DNA of 64,000 nucleotides from positions 806,001-870,000 of the forward strand of contig NZ_LPUX01000053.1 in NCBI RefSeq assembly GCF_001651865.1, in the 5' to 3' direction. The stretch is from Sinorhizobium glycinis (GTDB lineage Bacteria > Pseudomonadota > Alphaproteobacteria > Rhizobiales > Rhizobiaceae). The notes beneath the pieces were generated by a model. The model made no database searches. It worked only from the letters and a program-made list of their open reading frames with translations, and had not been told where the DNA came from. Positions 28,034 through 35,109 of this stretch are shown here, one piece after another. Within the stretch, counting starts at the first letter, position 1. Each line of letters begins with the position of its first letter. The translations under genes were made by a program, and so were the position numbers.

Positions 28034-29235
28034 CCCTGCCCCGAATGCAACAGGATCTCGATCCGCCGGTTGGCGGCGGCATAGGGTTCGTTCGGCACCT
28101 GCAGGCGCCGGTCCGCAAAACCGCTGATCTGATTGACGCGTTCTTCCTTGAGGCCGCCGCGGACCAGCATGTAATAGGCGCTCTGGGCGCGCGCAGCAGA
28201 CAGCCGCCAGTTGTCATAGGTTCCGTCCTTGAACGGGCGGCCATCCGTGTGGCCGCGGATCGCCACGGCCCCCTGTCGATCGGCGAGCAGCTTGCCGATC
28301 TTCTCCATGGCGAGGACGAGCTCCTTTTCCGGAACGGCAGAACCCACCGCAAACATCGGCGCGTCCGTCTGCTCGCTGATCGTGACGAGCAGCCCGCCCT
28401 CGGAAGGCGTCACCAGCAGCCCCTCGAGAAGCCGCCCCGCCTCGCCGCCGATCGCCTTCTCGATGTCGGCCTTCAGGGCTTCGGCTTCCTTCTGTCGCTC
28501 CTGTGCTTCCGCTTCCTTCTTGAGCGGTACCTCGCCCGTGCCGGGCTCGTCCGCGGTCTTCGCCGGCGCCTCGCCATTGGCGGGGCTTTGTGCGGCACCC
28601 GCCTGCGCGGCATTTTTCTCAGCCGCCGCGACTTGGCTCTCGGCAGCATTGCCGGCATCCTTGACTTCGACCTGCTTGGTCCAGAAATCGGGATCGAACG
28701 GATCGCGATAGGCCTCGCCGCCGTCGGCGCCGGTCGCCGGTCCCGACTGAGCGGCGCCGCCCTCGCCCTTGACGCTGATATTGGCCTCACGGCCGACCTC
28801 GCGGGCGATTTCGGAGAGAACCGAATAGGGGTTCTCGAAGAAATCGGCGTCGGAATATTTGGTCTCTTCGCCCGAGGTTGCCGTCAACTGGTCGCCGGTC
28901 TTGGCCGATCCACCGGACTTCGCCTGGTCGCCATCCGCCTTCGACCGCTGCTGCGTCTCTTCACCCTCGGCATCCTTGGCGGGATTCTTCAGGCCCTTCT
29001 CCGCGGGCTTCTGATCGGTGAGTTGCACCGGATTGAAATAGGAGGCGATCGCCGCCTTCGTTTCCTCGTTGGCGGCATTGATCAGCCACATGACGAGGAA
29101 GAAGGCCATCATCGCCGTCATGAAGTCGGCATAGGCGATCTTCCACCCGCCGCCGTGATGGCCGTCGTGCCCGTCTCCGGAACGCTTGACGATGATGATT
29201 TCGTTCTTGCCGTTGTGATGGCTTTCGTCGCTCAT
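28030..29235 (-). CDS. motB: Stator protein MotB
   Basis: A 401-residue stator subunit. One transmembrane helix (about 32-54) carries the proton-accepting Asp37 in IAYADFMTAMMAFFLVMW. A long Ala/Glu/Lys-rich periplasmic linker (about 70-260) is followed by an OmpA-like peptidoglycan-binding domain (IRGHTDGRPF, NWRLSAARAQSAYYML, ANRRIEILL). The linker is much longer than in E. coli MotB (308 residues in all), matching the rhizobial form that works with MotC. motA lies 16 kb away in this window. 4-nt overlaps join it to the FliH-like gene and motC. Confidence 0.94.
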   Translation of the reverse strand: MSDESHHNGKNEIIIVKRSGDGHDGHHGGGWKIAYADFMTAMMAFFLVMWLINAANEETKAAIASYFNPVQLTDQKPAEKGLKNPAKDAEGEETQQRSKADGDQAKSGGSAKTGDQLTATSGEETKYSDADFFENPYSVLSEIAREVGREANISVKGEGGAAQSGPATGADGGEAYRDPFDPDFWTKQVEVKDAGNAAESQVAAAEKNAAQAGAAQSPANGEAPAKTADEPGTGEVPLKKEAEAQERQKEAEALKADIEKAIGGEAGRLLEGLLVTPSEGGLLVTISEQTDAPMFAVGSAVPEKELVLAMEKIGKLLADRQGAVAIRGHTDGRPFKDGTYDNWRLSAARAQSAYYMLVRGGLKEERVNQISGFADRRLQVPNEPYAAANRRIEILLHSGQG

Positions 29236-29885
29236 GCCAGAACCTTCCGGACGGTATCGGCCCAGGCCGCCATTCTGGTCACCAGAACCGCTTCGCCCAT
29301 CTCGACCGTGAGATCGATGTCGTCGGCAACCACGTGCCGGAATACCAACGTGTCGTCATCCAGATGCTGTTTCAGCGATTCGAAGAGCACTGGCGATCCC
29401 TTGACCGTGATGGTGAGCCCCTCTCCCGCGCCGACGCCCTGCCTGATCATCGTCGCTAGATCCTCGACGGCGCGCTTGATGAGCGCCTCGCCCAGGACCG
29501 GCGCAAGCACGCGCGCCGCCTGGTTGCCGAGCGCCAGCGCCAGCCGCTCGGTGATCTCGGCGAAGCCGGCGGCGAGTTTCGAGGCGGTTTCTTCCGCCAG
29601 GCGATGCTTCACGGCGTCGAGCTCTTCGGCGTGCCGCGCCTTGAGTTCGGCGAGCTCCCGCTGATGCTCGAAGGCGAGCTCGGCAGCGGCTTCCGCGCGG
29701 CCCTGCGCAAAGGCTTCGCGCCGCTCCGCATCGACGTCGATCTCGGGCATGGGCGACCTCTGTGCGGACCGGTCTTCGGCGGGAAAGTCCCCTTCGAGGT
29801 CCGGAAAAAATTTCGGCGGCATTCGCGTGAGTTCGATCTTCGGCGCGCTGAAATCCTTGAGATAGCGGGAGAGCGACGCACTCAT
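29232..29885 (-). CDS. FliH-like flagellar export regulator candidate
   Basis: A 217-residue cytosolic protein. The N-terminus is Pro-rich (about 12-50). A highly charged helix follows (AERREAFAQGRAEAAAELAF to about residue 110, including HQRELAELKARHAEELDAVK). Then comes a compact domain with LAPVLGEALIKRAVEDLATM, a GLTITVKGSP strand and IDLTVEMGEAVL. This is the FliH/HrpE/YscL plan: a coiled stalk with A/G-x3 spacing and a C-terminal head that binds the FliI ATPase. No other fliH is evident near fliI. The gene overlaps motB by 4 nt. The call is structural. Confidence 0.55.
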   Translation of the reverse strand: MSASLSRYLKDFSAPKIELTRMPPKFFPDLEGDFPAEDRSAQRSPMPEIDVDAERREAFAQGRAEAAAELAFEHQRELAELKARHAEELDAVKHRLAEETASKLAAGFAEITERLALALGNQAARVLAPVLGEALIKRAVEDLATMIRQGVGAGEGLTITVKGSPVLFESLKQHLDDDTLVFRHVVADDIDLTVEMGEAVLVTRMAAWADTVRKVLA

Positions 29886-30138
29886 CGACGGTCTCCCCGG
29901 CGGCTCGCCGCCGATACCGGAGCGCTCCGCCTGTCCGGCAGCGGCTGCCGCATGGTCCAGAAATCCACAGCGCCTGACACGTAATGTCTCCTTCGATCCT
30001 GCTCACCCGAGACAGCGACAGGACCAGCATTCTCGATGCGCAACGGTTCGCGGAGGGCGGACCCCGAGGCGGGACCGGTGCAAGCGGCGGCCAAGATCAA
30101 TTTGACCGGCAGCCGGCCGAGCAGACTGCGAAGGGAAA

Positions 30139-30165
30139 CTAGCCGGCCAAACTTGTGCGAAAATG
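30139..30165 (-). promoter_or_regulatory. Candidate flagellar promoter/activator site upstream of the FliH-like/motB operon
   Basis: CTAG at 30139 and CTTGTGCGAAAATG at 30152 keep the 13-bp pitch of the element found upstream of flgE, flhA, flgB and fliF; AGCCGG follows CT, as AGGCGG and AGGCCGG do at fliF and flgB. It lies 254 bp before the FliH-like start codon, directly beyond the flaC terminator. Confidence 0.6.
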
Positions 30166-30171
30166 AAGGTT

Positions 30172-30205
30172 GTTGGACCGCGCCAGGGCAACAGCGCGGT
30201 CCAAC
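30172..30205 (-). terminator. Terminator hairpin after flaC
   Basis: A perfect 12-bp stem (GTTGGACCGCGC / GCGCGGTCCAAC) with a 10-nt loop lies 52 nt past the flaC stop. The minus-strand continuation is AACCTTCATTTTC, a weak T-rich tail. It should end the flaC transcript. Confidence 0.7.
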
Positions 30206-30257
30206 CAGTCCCGCCAGATGCCGATGACCGGCGGCACGGCGGAAGGGAAGATTTCGT

Positions 30258-31220
30258 TTATTCCTGGAACAATCTCAGGATGTTTTCGGAGTTGGTGTTC
30301 GCGATCGAGAGCGACTGGATGCCGAGCTGCTGCTGGGTCTGCAGCGCCTTCAAGCGCGTCGATTCCTCGTTCATGTCGGCGTCGACGAGACGGCCGACGC
30401 CCTTGTCGATCACATCCATGAGGTTGGCGACGAAGTTTTCCTGCATTTCGATGCGGCTGGTGATAGCGCCGAGCGTCGCGGCAGAATTGGTCAACTGGCT
30501 GATGAGATCGTCCACGACACTGATCATGTCGTCCAACTCGCTGTCGGTCGTCGTGTCGGAGAGCGCAATTTCCGTGCCGGCCGGAGGGCTGCCGGCGTCT
30601 ATCAGGTAGTATTCCCGGGCCGATCCGGTCGGAGCCGAGACAAGCGCATCCGCATCCACAGCCATCGTCAGCAAGCCGCGGCTCGCGTCCTGGACGTCCA
30701 CGAGAATGGAGCCCGACGTGTCATAATCAAGCGTCGTAACGGAGACGCTGCCCTCGGCGCTGCGATTGAAGGAGGCAACGATCGATTTCGTGCCTACCGC
30801 TGCGCTCGCGTCGTTGTAAAGCCAGTTCTCACCCGAGAAGGAAGCCGATTGGGCTGCCGACACCAGTTGGTCTTTCAGCTGCGAGAGCTCCTTGTCGATC
30901 TTGCTCTTGTCGACGCCGGGCTCGCGTGCCGCCACCAGCTTCGCCTTGACCTCGCTCATCAGGTCGATGACCGTGTCCAACGCGGCATAGGCGGTATCGA
31001 CCTTGGCCGCACCCAAGCCCAGCGCATCCTGGACGGTCGAAAGCGCCGCGTTATCCGACCGCATCGTCGTCGCGATCGACCAATAGGCGGCGTTGTCCGC
31101 CGCGGTCTCGACGCGATAGCCGGAGGACACGCGGCTCTGGGTCTCATCCAGATTTCTGTTGATCGAACGCAAGGTCTGCAATGCCGCCATCGCGGCGGCG
31201 TTGGTCATGATACTGGTCAT
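30258..31220 (-). CDS. flaC: Flagellin FlaC (divergent, longer)
   Basis: A 320-residue flagellin with the conserved N-terminal (TNAAAMAALQTLRSINRNLD) and C-terminal (STRLKALQTQQQLGIQSLSI) coiled-coil domains and a variable middle. It differs more from FlaA, FlaB and FlaD than those do from one another, mainly at about 170-260. By gene order (fourth after flaA-flaB-flaD) it is FlaC. In S. meliloti the filament is a complex one, with FlaA plus at least one secondary flagellin. It has its own promoter region and terminator. Confidence 0.92.
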   Translation of the reverse strand: MTSIMTNAAAMAALQTLRSINRNLDETQSRVSSGYRVETAADNAAYWSIATTMRSDNAALSTVQDALGLGAAKVDTAYAALDTVIDLMSEVKAKLVAAREPGVDKSKIDKELSQLKDQLVSAAQSASFSGENWLYNDASAAVGTKSIVASFNRSAEGSVSVTTLDYDTSGSILVDVQDASRGLLTMAVDADALVSAPTGSAREYYLIDAGSPPAGTEIALSDTTTDSELDDMISVVDDLISQLTNSAATLGAITSRIEMQENFVANLMDVIDKGVGRLVDADMNEESTRLKALQTQQQLGIQSLSIANTNSENILRLFQE

Positions 31221-31252
31221 CGGCTATCGCCCTATCGATGGGAGGTCGAAGA

Positions 31253-31295
31253 CATTCCGGGTGGGAAACCGGCGAGGATGGTACGGCGTCATGCG
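31253..31295 (-). promoter_or_regulatory. Composite flagellin promoter element upstream of flaC
   Basis: On the plus strand CATTCCGG (31253), CCGG (31269) and GCGTCATGCG (31286) repeat the arrangement seen before flaA, flaB, flaD and icpA. The gap from the second CCGG to GCGTCATG is 13 bp, as at the other flagellins. The element starts 32 bp before the flaC ATG. Confidence 0.65.
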
Positions 31296-31335
31296 CGCTG
31301 CCACCTTTTTGCCCTGGGTGGACAGATCATCCTGC

Positions 31336-31396
31336 TTAACAAAGCGTTAACGTCAAATGGTTAACAAATGGTTAACGCGGTTAACGGACGATTAAC
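31336..31396. promoter_or_regulatory. Three TTAA-N7-TTAAC boxes upstream of flaC
   Basis: Six TTAAC half-sites start at 31336, 31347, 31361, 31372, 31381 and 31392. They form three exact pairs with 11-bp pitch: TTAACAAAGCGTTAAC, TTAACAAATGGTTAAC and TTAACGGACGATTAAC. TTAA-N7-TTAAC is the CtrA consensus of alphaproteobacteria; other OmpR-family regulators such as Rem bind similar direct repeats. The cluster lies 115-176 bp upstream of the flaC start. Confidence 0.7.
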
Positions 31397-31453
31397 ATGT
31401 ATGAAGAAAGGCTTAAATCATCTTGCCGGGACCGGAACTTCCAGAACGCCGAA

Positions 31454-31478
31454 AGGCCGCGCAGCGATTGCGCGGCCT
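31454..31478 (-). terminator. Terminator hairpin after flaD
   Basis: The 10-bp stem AGGCCGCGCA / TGCGCGGCCT with a 5-nt loop lies 47 nt past the flaD stop. Its minus-strand 3' side continues TTTC, a short T-run. It ends the flaD transcript before the flaC control region. Confidence 0.7.
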
Positions 31479-31525
31479 CAAGAATTGGCAGCTGGGACAG
31501 CAGCCTTAACGGCTGCCAACCGGTC

Positions 31526-32443
31526 CTACTGGCGGAAGAGCTGGAGGATGTTTTCCGAGTTGGTGTTGGCGATCGACAGCGACTGGACGGCAAGCTGCTG
31601 CTGCGTCTGCAGGGCCTTCAGGCGGGTCGATTCCTCGTTCATGTCGGCGTCGACGAGGCGGCCGATGCCGGAGTCGATCGAGTCGGTCAAAGCCGCGACG
31701 AAATCCTCCTGAAGGCCGATGCGCATGGAGATCGAGCCCAGTTCGGCGGCCGCGCTCGTCATCGCCTGGAGGCCCTCTTCAACGAGGGTCAGCGCCTCGG
31801 CCATTTCCGCGGTATCGAAGTTGACGATGTCGAGGGCATAGATGGAAACGCCGATCGTCGCGCCGCCGGTGGTGCCGAGAATGCCGCTGGTGTCCACGAT
31901 TGCGCCCGCGCCATCGCCGCCGAAGAGCAAGTTGCCGGTCGCCGTGTCGTCGAGCGTATAGGTGGTCGTCTTCACCGAAACTGTGCCGTCGGACGCACGC
32001 ACAAAGCCCGAGACCACGGTCTTGTCGCCCGCGTCGCCGGCGACCCAGTTTTCGCCGCTGAAGGAGGCTGATTCGGCGATCGACATCAACTGCTCCTGCA
32101 GCTGGTCGATTTCTTCCTGGATCTTCGACTTGTCGACGCCCTCTTCGGTGGCCGCAACGATCTTCGACTTGATTTCCTTGACGACTTCGATGGCGCTTTC
32201 CATCGCGGCATAAGAGGTGTCGACCTTGGCCGCGCCGAGACCGAGCGCGTCCTGAACGGCGGAAAGCGCCATGTTGTCGGAACGCATGGTGGTGGCGATC
32301 GACCAGTAAGCGGCGTTGTCGGCCGCCTCGCCCACACGCAACCCCGATGAAACGCGGCCCTGCGTCGTCTCCAGATTGTCGTCGATCGAGCGGAGGGTCT
32401 GAAGTGCGGCCATCGCCGCCGTGTTCGTCAGGATGCTGGTCAT
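31526..32443 (-). CDS. flaD: Flagellin FlaD
   Basis: A 305-residue flagellin, close to FlaA and FlaB in both terminal domains (TNTAAMAALQTLRSIDDNLE; RLKALQTQQQLAVQSLSIAN) and much of the centre. It is exported without a cleavable signal and polymerises in the filament. GAGGGGCG precedes the ATG. It is the third of four tandem flagellin genes. Each has its own leader and terminator, so each can be expressed at its own level. Confidence 0.93.
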   Translation of the reverse strand: MTSILTNTAAMAALQTLRSIDDNLETTQGRVSSGLRVGEAADNAAYWSIATTMRSDNMALSAVQDALGLGAAKVDTSYAAMESAIEVVKEIKSKIVAATEEGVDKSKIQEEIDQLQEQLMSIAESASFSGENWVAGDAGDKTVVSGFVRASDGTVSVKTTTYTLDDTATGNLLFGGDGAGAIVDTSGILGTTGGATIGVSIYALDIVNFDTAEMAEALTLVEEGLQAMTSAAAELGSISMRIGLQEDFVAALTDSIDSGIGRLVDADMNEESTRLKALQTQQQLAVQSLSIANTNSENILQLFRQ

Positions 32444-32483
32444 TGGTCTGTTCGCCCCTCGAATAGCATTAGAATGAAAGGAA

Positions 32484-32525
32484 CATTCCGGATCGCTACC
32501 GGGAACGAATGATCGGCTTCATGCC
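32484..32525 (-). promoter_or_regulatory. Composite flagellin promoter element upstream of flaD
   Basis: CATTCCGG (32484), CCGG (32499) and GCTTCATGCC (32516) keep the 13-bp gap between the second CCGG and the GCNTCATGC box. The element begins 40 bp before the flaD ATG. TGTTAACC follows the box directly, as TGCTAACC does at flaB. Confidence 0.65.
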
Positions 32526-32527
32526 TG

Positions 32528-32633
32528 TTAACCCGCTGGTCACCTTGGTTAACTCATCGTTTCGATGCGGCCAGCTAACGGGAACATGGTTAACAAAGTC
32601 TAAAAGGGGCTAACAAAATTAACAAAACCTAAC
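32528..32633. promoter_or_regulatory. Phased TAAC half-sites upstream of flaD
   Basis: Seven YTAAC half-sites start at 32528, 32549, 32574, 32590, 32610, 32619 and 32629, mostly at steps near 10 or 20 bp. None forms an exact TTAA-N7-TTAAC box, unlike the flaC region. The pattern suggests binding on one DNA face by an OmpR-type activator. Confidence 0.5.
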
Positions 32634-32663
32634 AATTTCCTTACGCTGAAGCCTAAACGCGTG

Positions 32664-32693
32664 AAAGCCGCGCCTTTCGCAAGGCGCGGCTTT
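32664..32693 (-). terminator. Terminator hairpin after flaB
   Basis: A perfect 13-bp stem AAAGCCGCGCCTT / AAGGCGCGGCTTT with a 4-nt loop lies 54 nt past the flaB stop. A-rich and T-rich stem ends make it able to act in both directions. Confidence 0.8.
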
Positions 32694-32747
32694 CTGAAGT
32701 GGCTCGGTTTGTCAGGGATCGATTGACCCCTAGCCCGGCTTTGTCGA

Positions 32748-33668
32748 TTAACGGAAGAGCTGGAGGACGTTTTCCGAGTTGCTGTTGGCGATCGACAGCG
32801 ACTGAACAGCAAGCTGCTGCTGCGTCTGCAGAGCCTTGAGGCGGGTCGATTCCTCGTTCATGTCGGCATCGACGAGACGGCCAACGCCGGAGTCGATCGA
32901 GTCGGACAGCTTCGCGACGAAATCTTCCTGCAGGCCAATGCGCATGGAGATCGAACCGAGCTCAGCAGCAGCGCTGGTCATGGCCGAGAGCGCATCGTCG
33001 ACGTCCGACAGCACGTCGTTCATGTCTGTCGTCAAGAGCGCGCTGATGTCCAGCGAGTAGACAGCATACGCGCCAGCGGATGCACCAGCGGTGCCCAGGA
33101 TCCCGGTCGCCGTGTCGAGAGCACCGGTGCCGTCGTCACTGAACAGCAAGTTGCCGCCCGTCACGCCATCAACCAGCGCATAGCTGGTCGTCTTGACCGA
33201 GACGGTGCTGTCGGACGCGCGGACGAAGCCGGAGACGACGGTCACGGTATTGCCGGCTACGCCGCCGATCCAGTTCTCGCCGCTGAAAGAAGCGGATTCG
33301 GCGATCGACAGCAGCTGTTCCTGAAGCTGATCGATTTCTTCCTGGACCTTGGCCTTGTCGACGCCTTCTTCGGTTGCGGTAACGACCTTGGCCTTGATTT
33401 CCTTCACGACTTCGATGGCCGATTCCATACCGGCATAGGCGGTGTCGACCTTGGCGGCGCCGAGGCCGAGGGCGTCCTGGACGGCGGAGAGCGCCATGTT
33501 GTCCGAACGCATGGTGGTCGCGATCGACCAGTAGGCGGCGTTGTCCGACGCCTCGCCGACGCGCAGGCCGGAGGAGACGCGGCCCTGGGTCGTCTCCATG
33601 TTGCTGCCGATGCTCCGCAGCGTTTCGAGTGCGGACATGGCTGCAATGTTGGTAAGAATGCTTGTCAT
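32748..33668 (-). CDS. flaB: Flagellin FlaB
   Basis: A 306-residue flagellin. It shares nearly the whole N-terminal half with FlaA and FlaD (the stretch around SSGLRVGEASDNAAYWSIAT) and the C-terminal coil ending SENVLQLFR. The central region (about 150-230) is the least conserved and should face outward. AAGGGGC precedes the ATG. It is the second of four tandem flagellin genes. Confidence 0.93.
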   Translation of the reverse strand: MTSILTNIAAMSALETLRSIGSNMETTQGRVSSGLRVGEASDNAAYWSIATTMRSDNMALSAVQDALGLGAAKVDTAYAGMESAIEVVKEIKAKVVTATEEGVDKAKVQEEIDQLQEQLLSIAESASFSGENWIGGVAGNTVTVVSGFVRASDSTVSVKTTSYALVDGVTGGNLLFSDDGTGALDTATGILGTAGASAGAYAVYSLDISALLTTDMNDVLSDVDDALSAMTSAAAELGSISMRIGLQEDFVAKLSDSIDSGVGRLVDADMNEESTRLKALQTQQQLAVQSLSIANSNSENVLQLFR

Positions 33669-33703
33669 TTCTGAGTGCCCCTTAGTGGCTGATTAAGAAG
33701 GGA

Positions 33704-33744
33704 CATTCCGGAGTTCGCCGGAAAGCGACGGTCAGCGTCATGCC
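33704..33744 (-). promoter_or_regulatory. Composite flagellin promoter element upstream of flaB
   Basis: CATTCCGG (33704), CCGG (33718) and GCGTCATGCC (33735). Here the two CCGG arms extend to a 6-bp inverted repeat (TTCCGG / CCGGAA, 6-nt spacer on the coding strand). The second arm is 13 bp from the GCGTCATGC box. The element begins 35 bp before the ATG. Confidence 0.68.
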
Positions 33745-33746
33745 TG

Positions 33747-33772
33747 CTAACCAATTAATTTCATTGGTTAAC
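33747..33772. promoter_or_regulatory. TAAC half-sites upstream of flaB
   Basis: CTAACC at 33747 and GGTTAACC at 33766 lie 21 bp apart, with ATTAATT between them. The arrangement TGCTAACC...GGTTAAC followed by CGTTTCGATG is shared almost base for base with the flaD region, so the two promoters are probably duplicates. Confidence 0.45.
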
Positions 33773-33835
33773 CCGCCGTTTCGATGGTGCTAGGAAACAG
33801 CAAGATGGTTAAGGAATGCTGAAGCGGAACAAAAA

Positions 33836-33870
33836 ATGCGAAAAAGCCGCGACCGAATTCGGTCGCGGCT
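33836..33870 (-). terminator. Strong terminator after flaA
   Basis: A 26-nt uninterrupted palindrome (33845-33870) built on AGCCGCGACCGAATTC and its complement, followed on the minus strand by a TTTTT run (from 33845 down to 33841) and a second T-run (TTTTTT) further on. It is the best terminator in the window and lies 46 nt past the flaA stop. Confidence 0.88.
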
Positions 33871-33916
33871 CTTTTCCAGCGTTGCGGCACGGTCAGCCTC
33901 CGTGCCGGCGCGCCGA

Positions 33917-34825
33917 TTAGCGGAAGAGCGACAGGATGTTCTGCGAGTCGGAGTTGGCGATCGACAGAGCCTGGATGGCCAGCTGCTGCTGCGTCTGCAG
34001 GGCCTTGAGGCGGGTCGATTCCTCGTTCATGTCGGCATCGACTAGGCGGCCGATACCGTTTTCGATCGAGTCGCTGAGTTCGGAAACGAAGTCGGCCTGC
34101 AGATCGATACGGGTCGACATCGAACCGAGCGAAGAGGCGGCGCTGGTCATTGCCGTCAGCGCGTCTTCGACGTCGGAGAGTGCTTCTCCAAGTGCCGTGG
34201 CGTCCATCGCGGAAATGTCGAGGCCGTAGACATTGTTGCCGTTGGTGCCATCCGTGCCGAGGATACCGGTTGCGGTATCAAGTCCACCTGCGCCGTCATC
34301 AGCGAAGAGGAGCGTACCATCGGCCGCATCGGTGAGCGCGTAGCTGGACGTCTTGATCGAAACGGTGCCGTCCGAAGCCCGGACAAAGCCGGTGACGACG
34401 GTCTTGGTCGCGGCCTCGCCGGCAATCCAGTTTTCCCCGTTGAAGGAAGCGGATTCGGCAATGCTCAGGAGCTGGTCCTGGAGCTGGTCGATTTCTTCCT
34501 GGACCTTAGCGCCGTCTACGCCTTCTTCCGTGGCGGCAACGATCTTCGCCTTGATTTCCTTGACGACGTCGATGGCCGCTTCCATACCGGCATAAGCGGT
34601 GTCGACCTTGGCGGCGCCCATGCCGAGCGCGTCGGTGACCGACGAAAGAGCTGCGTTGTCGGAACGCATGGTGGTCGCGATCGACCAGTAAGCGGCGTTG
34701 TCGGAGGCAGAGCCGACGCGCATGCCGGTGGAAATGCGGTTCTGCGTGTCTTCCATGCTGGAGGAGATGGAGCGCAGCGTCTGGAGAGCGGCCGTTGCCG
34801 AGCTGTTGGTGAGAATGCTTGCCAT
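33917..34825 (-). CDS. flaA: Principal flagellin FlaA
   Basis: A 302-residue flagellin starting at the ATG at 34825 (AAGGGAC upstream), giving MASILTNSSATAALQTLRS; a longer in-frame start exists but breaks the family N-terminus. Terminal D0/D1 domains are conserved and the central part (about 150-225) is variable. In S. meliloti FlaA is the main flagellin and needs at least one of FlaB, FlaC or FlaD for a functional complex filament. The strongest terminator of the four follows it. Confidence 0.93.
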   Translation of the reverse strand: MASILTNSSATAALQTLRSISSSMEDTQNRISTGMRVGSASDNAAYWSIATTMRSDNAALSSVTDALGMGAAKVDTAYAGMEAAIDVVKEIKAKIVAATEEGVDGAKVQEEIDQLQDQLLSIAESASFNGENWIAGEAATKTVVTGFVRASDGTVSIKTSSYALTDAADGTLLFADDGAGGLDTATGILGTDGTNGNNVYGLDISAMDATALGEALSDVEDALTAMTSAASSLGSMSTRIDLQADFVSELSDSIENGIGRLVDADMNEESTRLKALQTQQQLAIQALSIANSDSQNILSLFR

Positions 34826-34861
34826 ATTCGTTTGTCCCTTACGAAATACTGATTGGGGGGA

Positions 34862-34911
34862 CATACCGGGCTGAAAATTCGTTACCGGTCACGACGATCC
34901 GGCATCATGCC
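34862..34911 (-). promoter_or_regulatory. Composite flagellin promoter element upstream of flaA
   Basis: CATACCGG (34862), ACCGG (34884) and GCATCATGCC (34902). The distance from the second CCGG to the GCATCATGCC box is 13 bp as at flaB, flaC and flaD, but the spacer between the two CCGG arms is 15 bp rather than 6-8. It begins 36 bp before the ATG. Confidence 0.63.
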
Positions 34912-35109
34912 ACTCGGTTCCACTCAGCTCGTGAAGGACACCAAACCCGTCGTGTGAAGACGAAATTCGCAGCCATTTCTTGCCAACATCTTAACCGGCG
35001 GGGCGGCCCGGAGGCGATGCGGGAACGTGGTGAATCCCGCATGAAATCCTATGCTTAACGGATTGTTGTGGGGTCGCCGAATGTCTTAACGAGGGACACC
35101 GGCTGCGCT

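Larger units (their letters stand above)
29886..30257. other. Intergenic region between flaC and the FliH-like/motB operon
   Basis: About 370 bp. It holds the flaC terminator hairpin (30172-30205) and the candidate operon promoter (30139-30165) almost side by side, then about 250 bp of leader before the FliH-like start. A shadow frame of small proteins on the minus strand here has no support. The leader is unusually long for this cluster. Confidence 0.5.
31221..31525. other. Intergenic region upstream of flaC
   Basis: A 305-bp region holding, from flaC outward, the composite GCNTCATGC/CCGG element (31253-31295), three exact TTAA-N7-TTAAC boxes (31336-31396) and the flaD terminator (31454-31478). 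It is a densely organised promoter region with no coding frame of note. Confidence 0.7.
32444..32747. other. Intergenic region upstream of flaD
   Basis: A 304-bp region with the composite flagellin element (32484-32525), a run of TAAC half-sites (32528-32633) and the flaB terminator (32664-32693). Its composition is far more AT-rich than the genes. I see no coding frame. Confidence 0.7.

Noticed and set aside
30258..34911. Sigma-28 (FliA) promoters for the flagellins
   Set aside because: I found no TAAA-N15-GCCGATAA pattern upstream of any flagellin, in line with the absence of fliA from this cluster and from what is known of rhizobia.
34885..34913. Sigma-54-like TGGCAT upstream of flaA
   Set aside because: The matching GC element at the right distance (TTGC at -12) is absent, and the other flagellin genes lack even the first half.
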